Source: Priestia aryabhattai B8W22 (GTDB lineage Bacteria > Bacillota > Bacilli > Bacillales > Bacillaceae_H). From it: 64,000 bases of DNA. A program made the position numbers and the translations under genes. The notes under the pieces were generated by a model. It was not told the DNA's origin. It ran no database searches and worked only from the letters and a program-made list of their open reading frames with translations. Below, in pieces: positions 1 through 8,285 of the stretch (position 1 is its first letter; every line of letters begins with the position of its first letter). The stretch lies in the NCBI RefSeq assembly GCF_000956595.1, contig NZ_JYOO01000009.1, positions 62,001-126,000 of the forward strand, read 5' to 3'.

Positions 1-477
1 GTGAAACTTCTGATGAAGGCCGATAAAGTTCAATTTTATGGCACGGGAGGCTCTTCAGTCGTGGCTATGGATGCTTTTCATAAATTTGTGCGAACAGGAA
101 TTAAAACGTTTGCATTTATCGATTCCCACTTCCAGCTTATGTCAGCTTCTCAATTGACGAAACAAGATGTAGCGGTAGTGATTTCTCATTCTGGAACAAA
201 TAAAGACACGATGAACATTTTAAATACAGCAAAAGCGAACGGTGCCAAAACGATCGGGATCACGGGTTTTCCTAAATCTCCATTAAGTCAAAACGTTGAC
301 GTTTCTCTTTATACAAGTTCAGAAGAAACCGAATATCGATCTGAAGCTCTCGCCTCGAGAATTGGACAGCTAAGCCTCATTGATGCTTTGTATGTTAATG
401 TAATGATTGCGAATAAAGACACCTCTAAACACTCGCTTGAAAAAGTACGCGATGCTATTGCTGAAACTAGAATTTAA
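1..477 (+). CDS. RpiR/MurR-family transcriptional regulator, C-terminal SIS domain (5' end outside window)
   Basis: The reading frame is open from the first base, so this is the C-terminal part of a longer gene. The visible 158 residues form a sugar-isomerase (SIS) phosphosugar-binding fold: a glycine/serine loop (YGTGGSS) near residue 15, then the ISHSGTNKDT segment near residue 60, typical of phosphosugar contacts. RpiR/MurR regulators join an N-terminal helix-turn-helix of about 80 residues to such a domain and respond to a sugar phosphate. The helix-turn-helix lies outside the window, so a stand-alone SIS isomerase remains possible. The GTG at base 1 is probably an internal valine codon. 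Its regulated genes are not visible. Confidence 0.75.
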   Translation: MKLLMKADKVQFYGTGGSSVVAMDAFHKFVRTGIKTFAFIDSHFQLMSASQLTKQDVAVVISHSGTNKDTMNILNTAKANGAKTIGITGFPKSPLSQNVDVSLYTSSEETEYRSEALASRIGQLSLIDALYVNVMIANKDTSKHSLEKVRDAIAETRI

Positions 478-512
478 TGTTTCGCCCTTATATATTCTTC
501 AACTACAACATC

Positions 513-541
513 AAACAGAGCATAAAATATATGCTCTGTTT
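513..541 (+). terminator. Hairpin after the SIS-domain regulator
   Basis: A 12-bp inverted repeat (AAACAGAGCATA and its complement) with a 5-base loop lies about 35 bases after the stop codon. Only a short, mixed T-rich tail follows, so this is a probable rather than certain intrinsic terminator. Confidence 0.55.
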
Positions 542-646
542 AGTGCCGTTCTTCACTTAAATTTTTCAGGTTTTCATTCTCATTTAACATTTTCTAAGTT
601 GCTACATATGATAAAGCACAACTTTTAAAAAGTAGGTGAAGTGTGT

Positions 647-1126
647 ATGGATATTATCTATCGCACTGCAAAACTAGATGATTATACAGAAGTAAATAAA
701 ATATTAGGGGAATCACTAGAACTCCACGCAAATGCGCTTCCTTCTATGTTTGATACCCAAATGGCTGTTTTATCTCCGGAACAATATCAAGCTACTCTTT
801 ATTATGCAACCATTGATATTCTTGTAGCTCAATATCGAAATCAAATTATTGGGGCGTCTGTTGTTGAATTAAAATATAACCCTCCCACCACATTAGCTCC
901 TCTTTCCTATACAGCATACATCCAATATTTTGGTGTAAAAAAAGGCTTTCAAAATTACGGCGTAGGAAAAGGTCTTTTTTCTGCTACGAAACAGTGGGCT
1001 GTACAAAAAGGAGCAAGTGACCTCCAGCTTACCGTATGGGCATTTAACGAAAAAGCACGTGCTTTTTATGAAAGTCTTGGGCTGGAAAACTTAAGCTATC
1101 TTATGACTACTTCACTACAGCCATAA
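647..1126 (+). CDS. GNAT-family N-acetyltransferase
   Basis: A protein of 159 residues of the GCN5-related acetyltransferase fold. The acetyl-CoA loop appears as the stretch around 'KKGFQNYGVGKGLFSATKQW' (motif A, Q/RxxGxG/A-like, here QNYGVGKG). It is followed by the typical beta4-alpha5 region with 'NEKARAFYESLGL' near the C-terminus. The substrate cannot be predicted. I prefer the ATG at 647 over the GTG at 641, because AGGTGA at 634-639 then has a spacing of 7 bases. It is a single gene, closed by a very strong hairpin shared with the convergent gene downstream. Confidence 0.8.
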   Translation: MDIIYRTAKLDDYTEVNKILGESLELHANALPSMFDTQMAVLSPEQYQATLYYATIDILVAQYRNQIIGASVVELKYNPPTTLAPLSYTAYIQYFGVKKGFQNYGVGKGLFSATKQWAVQKGASDLQLTVWAFNEKARAFYESLGLENLSYLMTTSLQP

Positions 1127-1137
1127 ATCGTTCCATT

Positions 1138-1180
1138 AACGGAGGCTAGGCACGTATCTTCTACGTGCCTAGCCTCCGTT
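1138..1180. terminator. Perfect 19-bp stem between convergent genes
   Basis: Bases 1138-1156 are exactly complementary to 1162-1180 with a 5-base loop. The stem is GC-rich (core GGAGGCTAGGCACGTA). No long T-run follows on either strand, so termination may rely on the stem alone. Confidence 0.7.
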
Positions 1181-1251
1181 ATTCAAATAAAAGACTAAAT
1201 CATTTTGACGCGTTAATTTACGCAGCTTATATACATACTAAAAGAAGTTTA

Positions 1252-1788
1252 TTACGTAGCCGGATTGCCTTCTTGCAGCTGTTCTTGTTCATCACGCTGA
1301 CGGTGAGCCAAACGACTTGCCGCACTAGAAGCTACGCTCGCTACCAAATCATCTAAAAAGGTATTAACTCCTTTTTCTTTTTTACAGTCCAGCTTTTCAA
1401 TAATGCCTACTTTTACTTTATCTAAATAGCCAAAGGTCGTAACAGCGATACTGCCATAGGTTAAAACGGCACCTAAAGCAATCGTTTCGTCAACGCCAAA
1501 CAGCCCTTCGTCTTGCTCTACAATACTTTGAAGAGGTTCTGATAATTTATTTTGCTCAGCTAACTTATCAAGTTCGATTCCAACTAGAAGCGCATGCTGA
1601 ATTTCTCTCTTTTGCAGTACTCTCTCTACGCTTTCAGCGCATTCCTGAATGGTTAGAGCTGGATGATAAGGAAGCTGTAAATCATACACAATTTCAGCAA
1701 TATCCAAAACTGTTACGCCACGCTCTTCCAGCAAATTAAATGTTGCCTTGGCTACTTCTTTGCTCGTTGGGATTTTTTTCGCTGTCAT
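1252..1788 (-). CDS. Phosphatidylglycerophosphatase A family protein (YutG-like)
   Basis: 178 residues, close to the B. subtilis YutG type of the PgpA family. The sequence shows the family's helical layout: an N-terminal 'GVTVLDIAEIVYDLQLPYHP' region, a central 'DEGLFGVDETIALGAVLTYGSIAVTTFGYLDK' core with acidic and glycine residues, and 'DLVASVASSAASRLAHR' near the C-terminus. Family members are linked to phosphatidylglycerol phosphate dephosphorylation, but the Bacillus versions lack the clear membrane segments of enterobacterial PgpA. The activity is therefore inferred from the family name only. Ribosome binding is by a GGAGAGAGA stretch just upstream of the ATG. Confidence 0.7.
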   Translation of the reverse strand: MTAKKIPTSKEVAKATFNLLEERGVTVLDIAEIVYDLQLPYHPALTIQECAESVERVLQKREIQHALLVGIELDKLAEQNKLSEPLQSIVEQDEGLFGVDETIALGAVLTYGSIAVTTFGYLDKVKVGIIEKLDCKKEKGVNTFLDDLVASVASSAASRLAHRQRDEQEQLQEGNPAT

Positions 1789-1921
1789 ATCTCTCTCTCC
1801 TTTTCAAGTTGTTGTCTCTCTTTATACTAAATTCGATGAGAGGTGCTAAAAACCTTTTTTGTTCATCCGCCTGAGTTCATAAACTCGTCACATATCTCTT
1901 TAGGCGCTCATTACATTTACT

Positions 1922-1930
1922 TGCTATAAT
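1922..1930 (+). promoter_or_regulatory. Extended -10 sigma-A promoter candidate
   Basis: TGCTATAAT is a TG-N-TATAAT extended -10 element. No good -35 box lies 17 bases upstream. Transcription would begin close to the ribosome-binding site at 1945-1950 of the small membrane protein gene. Confidence 0.45.
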
Positions 1931-1960
1931 GAAATTATCTAATCAGGAGGTTTGTCTACT

Positions 1961-2347
1961 GTGGAAGAAAAACAAAGTAAATTTAGCAGAGGCTTATTAT
2001 TATTTTTCATTGGCGCAACAGCCCTTTTCTTTATCGTTTTAATCGTTCTGTTTCTCATATCTACTTTTGGAAAAAGCGAAAAAGAAGCCGTAGCTCTTCT
2101 AGCAGGGAATCACTACGCTATCGTTAAAGAAGAGAATTCATATACTCTTTATGATCAAAAAGAAAACAAGCCTATTTTGAAAGATGTAAACGGCTATTTT
2201 GGTGCGCGCAATATCCGAAGTTATGTAAAAAATGACACAGAATTGGTTTCGATTGATGAAAAAGAAGAGGAATATACGAAGAAGCCGCTAGAAAAAGCCA
2301 GCCAAGCAGAAAAAGCTATGTTTAAAAAAATGAAAAAATTAGATTAA
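1961..2347 (+). CDS. Small single-pass membrane protein, unknown function
   Basis: 128 residues. After a short charged N-terminus comes one strongly hydrophobic segment (about residues 10-35, 'LLLFFIGATALFFIVLIVLF'), then a polar domain of about 85 residues rich in lysine and glutamate. The topology suggests a membrane anchor with a soluble domain, but the side of the membrane is not decided. I chose GTG at 1961, ten bases after AGGAGG (1945-1950). The alternative TTG at 1952 is only one base from that sequence and cannot be used well. I do not recognise the family. It stands alone between a candidate promoter and its own terminator. Confidence 0.65.
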   Translation: MEEKQSKFSRGLLLFFIGATALFFIVLIVLFLISTFGKSEKEAVALLAGNHYAIVKEENSYTLYDQKENKPILKDVNGYFGARNIRSYVKNDTELVSIDEKEEEYTKKPLEKASQAEKAMFKKMKKLD

Positions 2348-2350
2348 CCA

Positions 2351-2384
2351 AAAGCGCTTCAGTCGATTCTGAAGCGCTTTTTTT
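2351..2384 (+). terminator. Intrinsic terminator
   Basis: AAAGCGCTTCAG pairs with CTGAAGCGCTTT across a 6-base loop and runs straight into seven T residues, a textbook rho-independent terminator just after the small membrane protein gene. Confidence 0.9.
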
Positions 2385-2459
2385 AATGACGCATGCCTCT
2401 TTCTCGTCATTCGCTAAAAAATTCGTTACAATAAAATAAAGAACGGTTGTTAGAAAATG

Positions 2460-2468
2460 TGTTACAAT
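2460..2468 (+). promoter_or_regulatory. Extended -10 promoter candidate for yjcH
   Basis: TGTTACAAT fits an extended -10 element. The same GTTACAATAAA string also occurs 36 bases upstream (2425-2435), so two tandem start sites are possible. Confidence 0.4.
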
Positions 2469-2510
2469 AAAGGTAACGCTTTCATTCAAATGCATAGGAG
2501 TCGATTATTC

Positions 2511-3236
2511 ATGTCAGAAAGTAAGCGGAAGTTAGAAGAAATTTCTTTTTATAGTGACGCACTGCAAGAAGATGTCACATTACTAGTCTATTTGCCGTCA
2601 AACTATTCTACGCTCTATAAGTATTCTCTACTTATCGCCCAAGACGGAAAAGATTATGTTATGTACGGACGTACACCTCGTTTAATCGATGATTTAATGA
2701 ACGAGTCAGAAATCGATCGTACTATTTTTGTTGGAATTCCATACAAAAGCGTAGAAGACAGACGTGATAAGTATCATCCAGAAGGAAAGCAAGTAGATGC
2801 TTATATTCGCTTTTTAGCACATGAGCTTGTGCCATTTTTGGATAAAACATATCCTACATATCAAATGGGAAAATCGCGTGTTCTAATTGGCGATTCGCTT
2901 GCTGCTACAGTTTCACTGCTGACGGCCATTGCGTATCCACACACGTTCGGGAAAGTAATTATGCATTCTCCTTTCGTGAACGATGCTGTATTACAAACGG
3001 TCAACTCATTTGCTTCTCCTTCACTTCTTGATTTGTATCATGTTATTGGAACGGAAGAAACGGATGTCAAAACCACACAAGATGGTATATTAAACTTTAT
3101 TGAGCCTAACCGCCTGTTGCATGAACAAATGAAGCAGCGTGGATATTCTGTTTTCTACGAAGAATTTAATGGAAACCATACGTGGAAATACTGGCAAAAA
3201 GACGTAAAGCGTTCGCTTCAATACATGTTGAAGTAG
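2511..3236 (+). CDS. yjcH: Alpha/beta-hydrolase, esterase-like protein YjcH
   Basis: 241 residues of the putative esterase (esterase D/Fes-like) fold. The nucleophile elbow is GDSLA, with Ser129 and the last glycine of GxSxG replaced by alanine. The terminal histidine probably lies in 'NGNHTWKYW' near the C-terminus. The substrate is unknown. The start at ATG 2511 follows TAGGAG by 10 bases; the longer frame from 2457 lacks a ribosome-binding site. It is followed by yjcG and yjcF on the same strand, the same trio as in B. subtilis, although a separate promoter seems to precede yjcG. Confidence 0.8.
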   Translation: MSESKRKLEEISFYSDALQEDVTLLVYLPSNYSTLYKYSLLIAQDGKDYVMYGRTPRLIDDLMNESEIDRTIFVGIPYKSVEDRRDKYHPEGKQVDAYIRFLAHELVPFLDKTYPTYQMGKSRVLIGDSLAATVSLLTAIAYPHTFGKVIMHSPFVNDAVLQTVNSFASPSLLDLYHVIGTEETDVKTTQDGILNFIEPNRLLHEQMKQRGYSVFYEEFNGNHTWKYWQKDVKRSLQYMLK

Positions 3237-3261
3237 AAAGATATCATATTTTTTGAAAATT

Positions 3262-3270
3262 TGTTATAAT
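3262..3270 (+). promoter_or_regulatory. Extended -10 promoter candidate for yjcG
   Basis: TGTTATAAT, an extended -10 element, lies 49 bases upstream of the yjcG start. It would let yjcG-yjcF be transcribed independently of yjcH. Confidence 0.45.
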
Positions 3271-3318
3271 AAGCTCGCTTTATACATATTTTATGATCTT
3301 ACTTTGGAGGGATTTTTT

Positions 3319-3831
3319 ATGAAATTTGGCGTTGTACTTTTTCCATCTAAAAAATTGCAAGATGTAGCGAATTCTTATCGAAAACGATATGATTCTCACT
3401 ATTCATTAATTCCGCCTCATCTTACATTAAAAGAAGTCTTTGAAGCTACAGAAGACCAAATTGATGAAATTGCGGCTAACTTGCGTAAAATTGCCGAAGA
3501 AACAAATCCATTTACATTAAATGTAACGAAAGTAAGCTCATTTTCACCAGCCAATAACGTTATTTACTTAAAAGTGGAACAAAAGCCAGAACTGACGTCA
3601 CTTTACAATAAACTTCATAAAGGCAATCTCGAACAGCCAACCGAGTATTCATTTATTCCACATATCACAATTGGCCAACGACTTTCAGATGATGAGCACT
3701 TAGATGTGTATAGCCAGTTGAAACTTGTAGATGTCGCTCATGAAGAAACAGTAGATCGTTTTCATTTAATGTACCAGCTCGAAAATGAAACATGGACTGT
3801 GTTTGAAACATTTCGTCTTGGAAAGGGATAA
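3319..3831 (+). CDS. yjcG: 2H-superfamily RNA/nucleotide phosphoesterase YjcG
   Basis: 170 residues with the two signature H-x-T-h motifs of the 2H phosphoesterases: HLTL at His34 and HITI at His115. Family members (LigT/ThpR-like) hydrolyse 2',3'-cyclic phosphodiester bonds; the natural substrate of YjcG is not known. Both catalytic histidines are present, so the protein should be active. The ATG at 3319 is preceded by GGAGG at 3306-3310. The upstream part of the longer frame overlaps the promoter and is not coding. The acetyltransferase gene yjcF starts five bases after the stop codon. Confidence 0.85.
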   Translation: MKFGVVLFPSKKLQDVANSYRKRYDSHYSLIPPHLTLKEVFEATEDQIDEIAANLRKIAEETNPFTLNVTKVSSFSPANNVIYLKVEQKPELTSLYNKLHKGNLEQPTEYSFIPHITIGQRLSDDEHLDVYSQLKLVDVAHEETVDRFHLMYQLENETWTVFETFRLGKG

Positions 3832-3836
3832 AATAC

Positions 3837-4271
3837 GTGAACATCAAAGTACTAACGAACAAACAAGATCATTCTGATGCTTACTTCGTACGTCAAAAAG
3901 TATTTGTAGAAGAACAGCAGGTTGATGTAGAGCAAGAAATCGATGAATACGATTCCGAAGCCCTGCATTTAGTTGTATACAAAGGAACTGCACCAATTGG
4001 GGCAGGACGCTTCCGTATAGTAGAGGACTATGGAAAAGCCGAACGAATCTGCGTTCTTTCTTCTTATCGAAAAGACGGTGTAGGAAAGCTTTTAATGGAT
4101 AAGTTAGAAGAGCTCGCAGCAGAGCATGAGATTGAAAAGATTAAGCTGCATGCTCAAACGCATGCGGAAGAATTTTATAAAAAGCTAGGCTACGTAACGG
4201 TTTCAGGTGAATTTATGGATGCTGGAATTCCACATGTAGAGATGGTAAAGAAACTAAGTAAAAAACACTAG
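3837..4271 (+). CDS. yjcF: GNAT-family N-acetyltransferase YjcF
   Basis: 144 residues, GCN5-related acetyltransferase fold. Visible are 'FVRQKVFVEEQQV' at the N-terminus, typical of the ElaA/YjcF type, an acetyl-CoA loop in 'YRKDGVGKLLMDKLE' and the C-terminal 'HAEEFYKKLGYV'. It starts with GTG five bases after yjcG and uses GGAAAGGG inside the yjcG end as ribosome-binding site, so the two are translationally close. The substrate is unknown. A terminator overlaps the stop codon. Confidence 0.8.
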   Translation: MNIKVLTNKQDHSDAYFVRQKVFVEEQQVDVEQEIDEYDSEALHLVVYKGTAPIGAGRFRIVEDYGKAERICVLSSYRKDGVGKLLMDKLEELAAEHEIEKIKLHAQTHAEEFYKKLGYVTVSGEFMDAGIPHVEMVKKLSKKH

Positions 4272-4293
4272 GAATTGAACCTAGTGTTTTTGC
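4261..4293 (+). terminator. Terminator of the yjcG-yjcF unit
   Basis: AAAACACTAGG pairs with CCTAGTGTTTT around a 6-base loop and is followed by TGCTTTTTT. The stop codon of yjcF lies inside the left arm. Confidence 0.85.
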
Positions 4294-4360
4294 TTTTTTA
4301 AAGGATAAGAACCCTCGCTTTGCTTATACTAATACCTAATCATGTGAATTAGGTGAAAAT

Positions 4361-5038
4361 ATGGATGAACTTATCGGAATTGCACTAGAGCTTTTTTTCG
4401 GATTTATCTGCTTGTTTATTTTAACTAAATTTTTAGGAAGAGCCACGATTACTCAGCTTACCACCTTTGATTTTATCTCTGCTCTTGTATTGGGAGAGTT
4501 AGTAGGAAACGCATTATATGACTCAGAAGTAGGAGTAGGAAAAATTTTGTTTTCTGTTATCTTTTGGGGAGCGCTTATTTATGTGACTGAAGTTATTACT
4601 CAAAAAAACATTCGCCTGCGCTTGTTTTTAGAAGGACGCCCATCTATTATTATTCGAAAGGGAAAAATTTCGTACAAAGAACTTAGTAAAAATCGATTAG
4701 ATATCGATCAGCTCCTTCATATGCTTCGTTCAAAAGACATATTTTCCATTCGTGAAGTTGAATATGCAATTTTAGAAACAGATGGATCACTAAGCGTATT
4801 GCCAAAATCTGATTATGCTAAGCCAACAAGAAGCGACCTACACCTGCCTCCTTCTGAACCTGCTTTACCTATCGCATTCGTCAGTGATGGACGTTTGCTT
4901 TTAAAAAACTTAATTCAGTCAGGCTTTGATGAAGACTGGTTAAAGACACAATTGAAAAAACAGGGATTTACCGATTATAAACAGGTGCTTTATGCTGAAT
5001 GGCAGCAGGGCAGTACTCTTTTTATTGAATCTTACTAA
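4361..5038 (+). CDS. DUF421 membrane protein (YetF/YkjA family)
   Basis: 225 residues. The N-terminal 85 residues hold about three membrane helices, with the family hallmark 'LTTFDFISALVLGELVGNALYD' between them. After that comes the soluble DUF421 domain with 'EGRPSIIIRKGKI', 'LRSKDIFSIREVEYAILETDGSLSV' and a C-terminal extension. Bacillus genomes carry several paralogs (YetF, YdfS, YkjA, YrbG); some are linked to spore membranes or germination, but no biochemical role is settled. AGGTGA lies four bases from the ATG. It is a monocistronic gene by its surroundings. Confidence 0.8.
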   Translation: MDELIGIALELFFGFICLFILTKFLGRATITQLTTFDFISALVLGELVGNALYDSEVGVGKILFSVIFWGALIYVTEVITQKNIRLRLFLEGRPSIIIRKGKISYKELSKNRLDIDQLLHMLRSKDIFSIREVEYAILETDGSLSVLPKSDYAKPTRSDLHLPPSEPALPIAFVSDGRLLLKNLIQSGFDEDWLKTQLKKQGFTDYKQVLYAEWQQGSTLFIESY

Positions 5039-5068
5039 AATGTTTTTTACTTGTTCATTACTTTGTTA

Positions 5069-5112
5069 AAAAATCGTGAGCGCATGCATTCTGCCGCGTT
5101 CACGATTTTTTC
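5069..5112. terminator. Bidirectional terminator between convergent genes
   Basis: AAAAATCGTGAGCGC and GCGTTCACGATTTTT form an imperfect stem flanked by A- and T-runs, serving the DUF421 gene (+) and the small gene on the other strand. Confidence 0.75.
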
Positions 5113-5114
5113 TA

Positions 5115-5366
5115 TTAGACACGTGTATTAATCACTAGGCCCTTATTTGTTAGTTCTCTGTATACACGCTCTGCTGCTTGAAGCTTTTTTCGCTTTTGTA
5201 CTGAACTTGGCGTCAACCCCAGTGAATGAGAACGCGATTCAAACTCTTCGTCAAAGCTTTTTTTCTCAATAGGCCAAATACGATTTGAAAAAGAAGCATT
5301 ATTTTTTTGAAGGCGATTTGCATATTGAATAGATTGATAAGGCGTGACGGGCAGTATATATCCCAT
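5115..5366 (-). CDS. Small conserved-looking protein, unknown function
   Basis: 83 residues starting MGYILPVTPYQSIQYANR, then a basic, helical C-terminal half with many Lys, Arg and Glu residues. No signal peptide or membrane segment is visible. I chose the ATG whose codon ends at 5366, because GAGGAGGG lies a few bases upstream (about 5371-5378). The longer frame up to 5450 has no such signal. I do not recognise the family. It is divergent from yjcD and convergent with the DUF421 gene. Confidence 0.6.
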   Translation of the reverse strand: MGYILPVTPYQSIQYANRLQKNNASFSNRIWPIEKKSFDEEFESRSHSLGLTPSSVQKRKKLQAAERVYRELTNKGLVINTRV

Positions 5367-5742
5367 ATGAACCCTCCTCTTTTTCAAGATACCTTCTACT
5401 CCCAGACCCCAGTATTTTTCGCAAGAAGTATCGACATTGAAACAGCTCACTTAACCCCTCTTCTAGACTCGTTCAGAACAGATAGCACTTTGTATCTATA
5501 CCGCTTTTTTTGAACATATGTGACCTCTTACTCAATATATACCCTTTTTTACATCCTATCCCTCCAAAAATATCCGTGCTCTTTTTAAAAAAAGATGATT
5601 TTGATATGATAGACTTTGATTATGGAATAAAAACTGTGCGTATATACACATCTATATCGATGTAGAACGAGAGCGGCTTCTTGCTTTACCCCCCTCTTAT
5701 TTACTATTGATTGTTCATGTTTTACAAAGGAGGCCATGTTTT
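5367..5742. other. Gene-free divergent region, 376 bp
   Basis: The region lies between the divergent small gene and yjcD and must hold both promoters. It is AT-rich with several T-tracts, but I could not fix a convincing -35/-10 pair. No ORF with a ribosome-binding site, repeat or RNA structure was recognised. Confidence 0.5.
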
Positions 5743-8061
5743 TTGCAACGTGCACTTTATCAAAATCAGATACTTAACCTTGCTATAACGGCTAGAGACC
5801 GATTTCAATATTTATATGAAGCTAGTCTCCGAGGAGAAATAATATGTGCTCACTGCGGAGAACCAGTTAAATTATATCTGGGGATTGAACATTCTCCTTA
5901 CTTTTATCATGCTCAAGTTCCCCATGAAAGAGAAGAGTGTTCAGACACACTATCAGAAACAACAGCTGTACAACAAATAAAAGAAACTCCGGCTGAATAT
6001 AGAGAAACTAATGGATTTCGTATTCCTAAAGGACGAGCTATTGGTGAGAAAAATTCAACTGCAAAAGAGAAAGCGACATGGAGGTCTTCCGCACCTTTTT
6101 CAAGTGTTCCTGCTTTTCGCTCAAAACCACCTGTTCCTAAACACTCTGACTCTCCTTATTTAAATGAATTTAAAGAGAGCGGTATTGAATTAGATTCGAA
6201 CCAATGGAAAGCTGTTACACATTCAGAAGGACCTCTCCTTATTCTAGCCGGTGCAGGAAGCGGCAAAACGCGTGTGTTAACAGCTCGCACCGCATATATG
6301 ATACAAGAAAAACAAATTGATCCAAAATCCATTATGCTGGTGACTTTCACGGCTAAATCAGCTAAAGAAATGAAAGAACGATTAGCTACATATCCAAAGA
6401 TGTCCGGCTTCCATCTTCGTCAAATGCTAGTTGGAACTTTTCACAGCATTTTCTTACGTATGATTGTTCATCACAATCCTCAAGCGTGGCAAATGGATCG
6501 CCTTCTGAAATGGGATTGGCAAAAAGAACAGATCGTGAAAGAAGCAGCAAGAGAGCTCCACGTGGATGAAAAAGATTTTCCGTTTGATCAGGCACTTCAG
6601 CAAATCGGCTATTGGAAAAACACGCTTGTTGGAGTGAAAGATGTGCGCCCAAAAGACAAGTGGGAACAAGATGTTCACTTTTTATATCGTCGCTATGAAG
6701 AAGTTAAAAAGCAAAAACAGCTATTCGATTTTGATGACATGCTATATGGATGTTATGAAATGCTAAAACAAAATCCCGATTTACTAACTCGTTACCAAAA
6801 AAGGTTTCGCTATTTTTTAATTGACGAATTTCAAGATATCAATAAAGTTCAATATAAAATTATGAAAATGCTAAGTGAAGACTCTAAAAACTTGTGTGTC
6901 GTAGGAGACGATGATCAATCAATTTACGCTTTTCGCGGAAGCGACCCTTCGTTCATTTTAAATTTTGAAAAAGATTTTGCTCATACAACTGTTATTACGT
7001 TAAACCAAAATTATCGTTCAGCTCATGCCATCGTTTCTTCCGCTAATAAAGTGATTGCACGAAATACAGCTCGCCGACAAAAAGAAATGGCTGCCCAGTT
7101 TGATAATGAGTTGCGACCTACCTTCTTCTTTCCATATGACGAAGAAGAAGAAGCAACAATGATTGTAACGGATATGAAAGAAAAGATTAAGCAAGGCGCT
7201 TCTCCAACTGACTTCGCGGTCTTGTACCGAACTCACGCTTCTTCACGTGCCATCTTTGAACGTTTATCGCAGTCAAACCTGCCGTTTTCAATCGAACAAG
7301 ATGCAGATTCGTTTTATAAAAGACGAATGGTTCGAAGTTTACTTTCATTTCTACGCTTGAGCGTGAATCCAAATGATGCAAGTTCGCTGCAAGATTTAGT
7401 GAACGCGCTCTTTTTAAAGAAAACAGCAGTCAATGACTTAAAAGCAGCAAGTATTCTTCATGACGGTACATTTATTGATGCGCTTGAATATCTTCAAGAT
7501 TTAAAACCGTTTCAGCAAAAAAAGCTCAAGAAAGTAATTCCTTTATTCAAGTCGCTAAAATCAATGTCTCCTTCTTTGGCACTTGAGACGATTTCTAAAG
7601 ATATGGGATTCGATGATTTTGTTAAAAAACGCGGAAATGAAGGAAATATGATGGAAAAAGGTTCGGATGACGTGCGGGATTTAAAAGTTGTAGCACGTAA
7701 ATTCAAAACCGTACCTGAACTCTTAGAGCATGTGGATCATATGATTGCCATGAACACAGAGATGAAAGCTTTAAGCAAGCAATTCAATGAAAGTATTCAG
7801 CTAACCACCATTCACCGAGCAAAGGGTCTTGAATATAAGCATGTATACGTACTGAGCAGCGTAGACGGAGGATTGCCTCATGATTATGCACTCGAAGCTT
7901 ATCGAGGCGGAGATGATGTGCCGCTTCAAGAAGAGCGGCGCCTTTTATATGTAGCCATGACGCGTGCGCAAAATTCACTTTACTTATCCGTTCCGCAAAC
8001 TAGAAGAGGTAAAACTGCTTATCCTTCAAGATTCCTGAAGTCTTTTATAAAAAAAGTATAA
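5743..8061 (+). CDS. yjcD: UvrD/Rep-family ATP-dependent DNA helicase YjcD with N-terminal zinc-type module
   Basis: 772 residues, superfamily 1A helicase. Walker A (GAGSGKT) is near residue 170. Walker B is LIDEFQD. Motif III is VVGDDDQSIYAFRGSD, followed by LNQNYRS, motif V TTIHRAKGLEY and motif VI ERRLLYVAMTRA. Ahead of the helicase core are about 150 residues not found in PcrA: CAHC (Cys35, Cys38), YFYH (His56) and Cys66 resemble the zinc-like N-terminus of CoiA, and a low-complexity linker follows. The TTG at 5743 is nine bases after AAAGGAGG (5726-5733). B. subtilis YjcD has the same layout. It probably acts in DNA repair or recombination; the biological role is unsettled. Confidence 0.9.
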   Translation: MQRALYQNQILNLAITARDRFQYLYEASLRGEIICAHCGEPVKLYLGIEHSPYFYHAQVPHEREECSDTLSETTAVQQIKETPAEYRETNGFRIPKGRAIGEKNSTAKEKATWRSSAPFSSVPAFRSKPPVPKHSDSPYLNEFKESGIELDSNQWKAVTHSEGPLLILAGAGSGKTRVLTARTAYMIQEKQIDPKSIMLVTFTAKSAKEMKERLATYPKMSGFHLRQMLVGTFHSIFLRMIVHHNPQAWQMDRLLKWDWQKEQIVKEAARELHVDEKDFPFDQALQQIGYWKNTLVGVKDVRPKDKWEQDVHFLYRRYEEVKKQKQLFDFDDMLYGCYEMLKQNPDLLTRYQKRFRYFLIDEFQDINKVQYKIMKMLSEDSKNLCVVGDDDQSIYAFRGSDPSFILNFEKDFAHTTVITLNQNYRSAHAIVSSANKVIARNTARRQKEMAAQFDNELRPTFFFPYDEEEEATMIVTDMKEKIKQGASPTDFAVLYRTHASSRAIFERLSQSNLPFSIEQDADSFYKRRMVRSLLSFLRLSVNPNDASSLQDLVNALFLKKTAVNDLKAASILHDGTFIDALEYLQDLKPFQQKKLKKVIPLFKSLKSMSPSLALETISKDMGFDDFVKKRGNEGNMMEKGSDDVRDLKVVARKFKTVPELLEHVDHMIAMNTEMKALSKQFNESIQLTTIHRAKGLEYKHVYVLSSVDGGLPHDYALEAYRGGDDVPLQEERRLLYVAMTRAQNSLYLSVPQTRRGKTAYPSRFLKSFIKKV

Positions 8062-8063
8062 AG

Positions 8064-8153
8064 GAAAAAGAGGCTGGGACAAAAGTATTTTAGTTAAATT
8101 GAAGTACGAACTGTTAATCAGAATTATTGATTAACAGTTCGTACTTTTTATTG
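8064..8153 (+). repeat. Dispersed repeat, short copy A; serves as yjcD terminator
   Basis: GAGGCTGGGACAAAAGTATT (8070-8089) is the conserved end also found, on the opposite strand, at 13927-13948 and about 36688-36712. Behind it is a perfect 19-bp stem (8102-8120 with 8128-8146) followed by T-residues. The hairpin core contains CGAAC like the other copies. Only the hairpin end of the longer element is present here. It begins almost directly after the yjcD stop codon. Confidence 0.75.
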
Positions 8154-8285
8154 TCATGTGAATGTAGGTTTAATATGTTTAGTTGCTTCTATTAACCAAA
8201 TATTCCACTAAGAGGTAGATATTCATAAGTAGATGCGTTAAACTACGTTATGTACTATATTACTATATTTTAGGAGGTTCCATTA

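Noticed and set aside
2457-2510. N-terminal extension of YjcH
   Set aside because: It overlaps the candidate promoter, lacks a ribosome-binding site, and ATG 2511 has a well-placed one.
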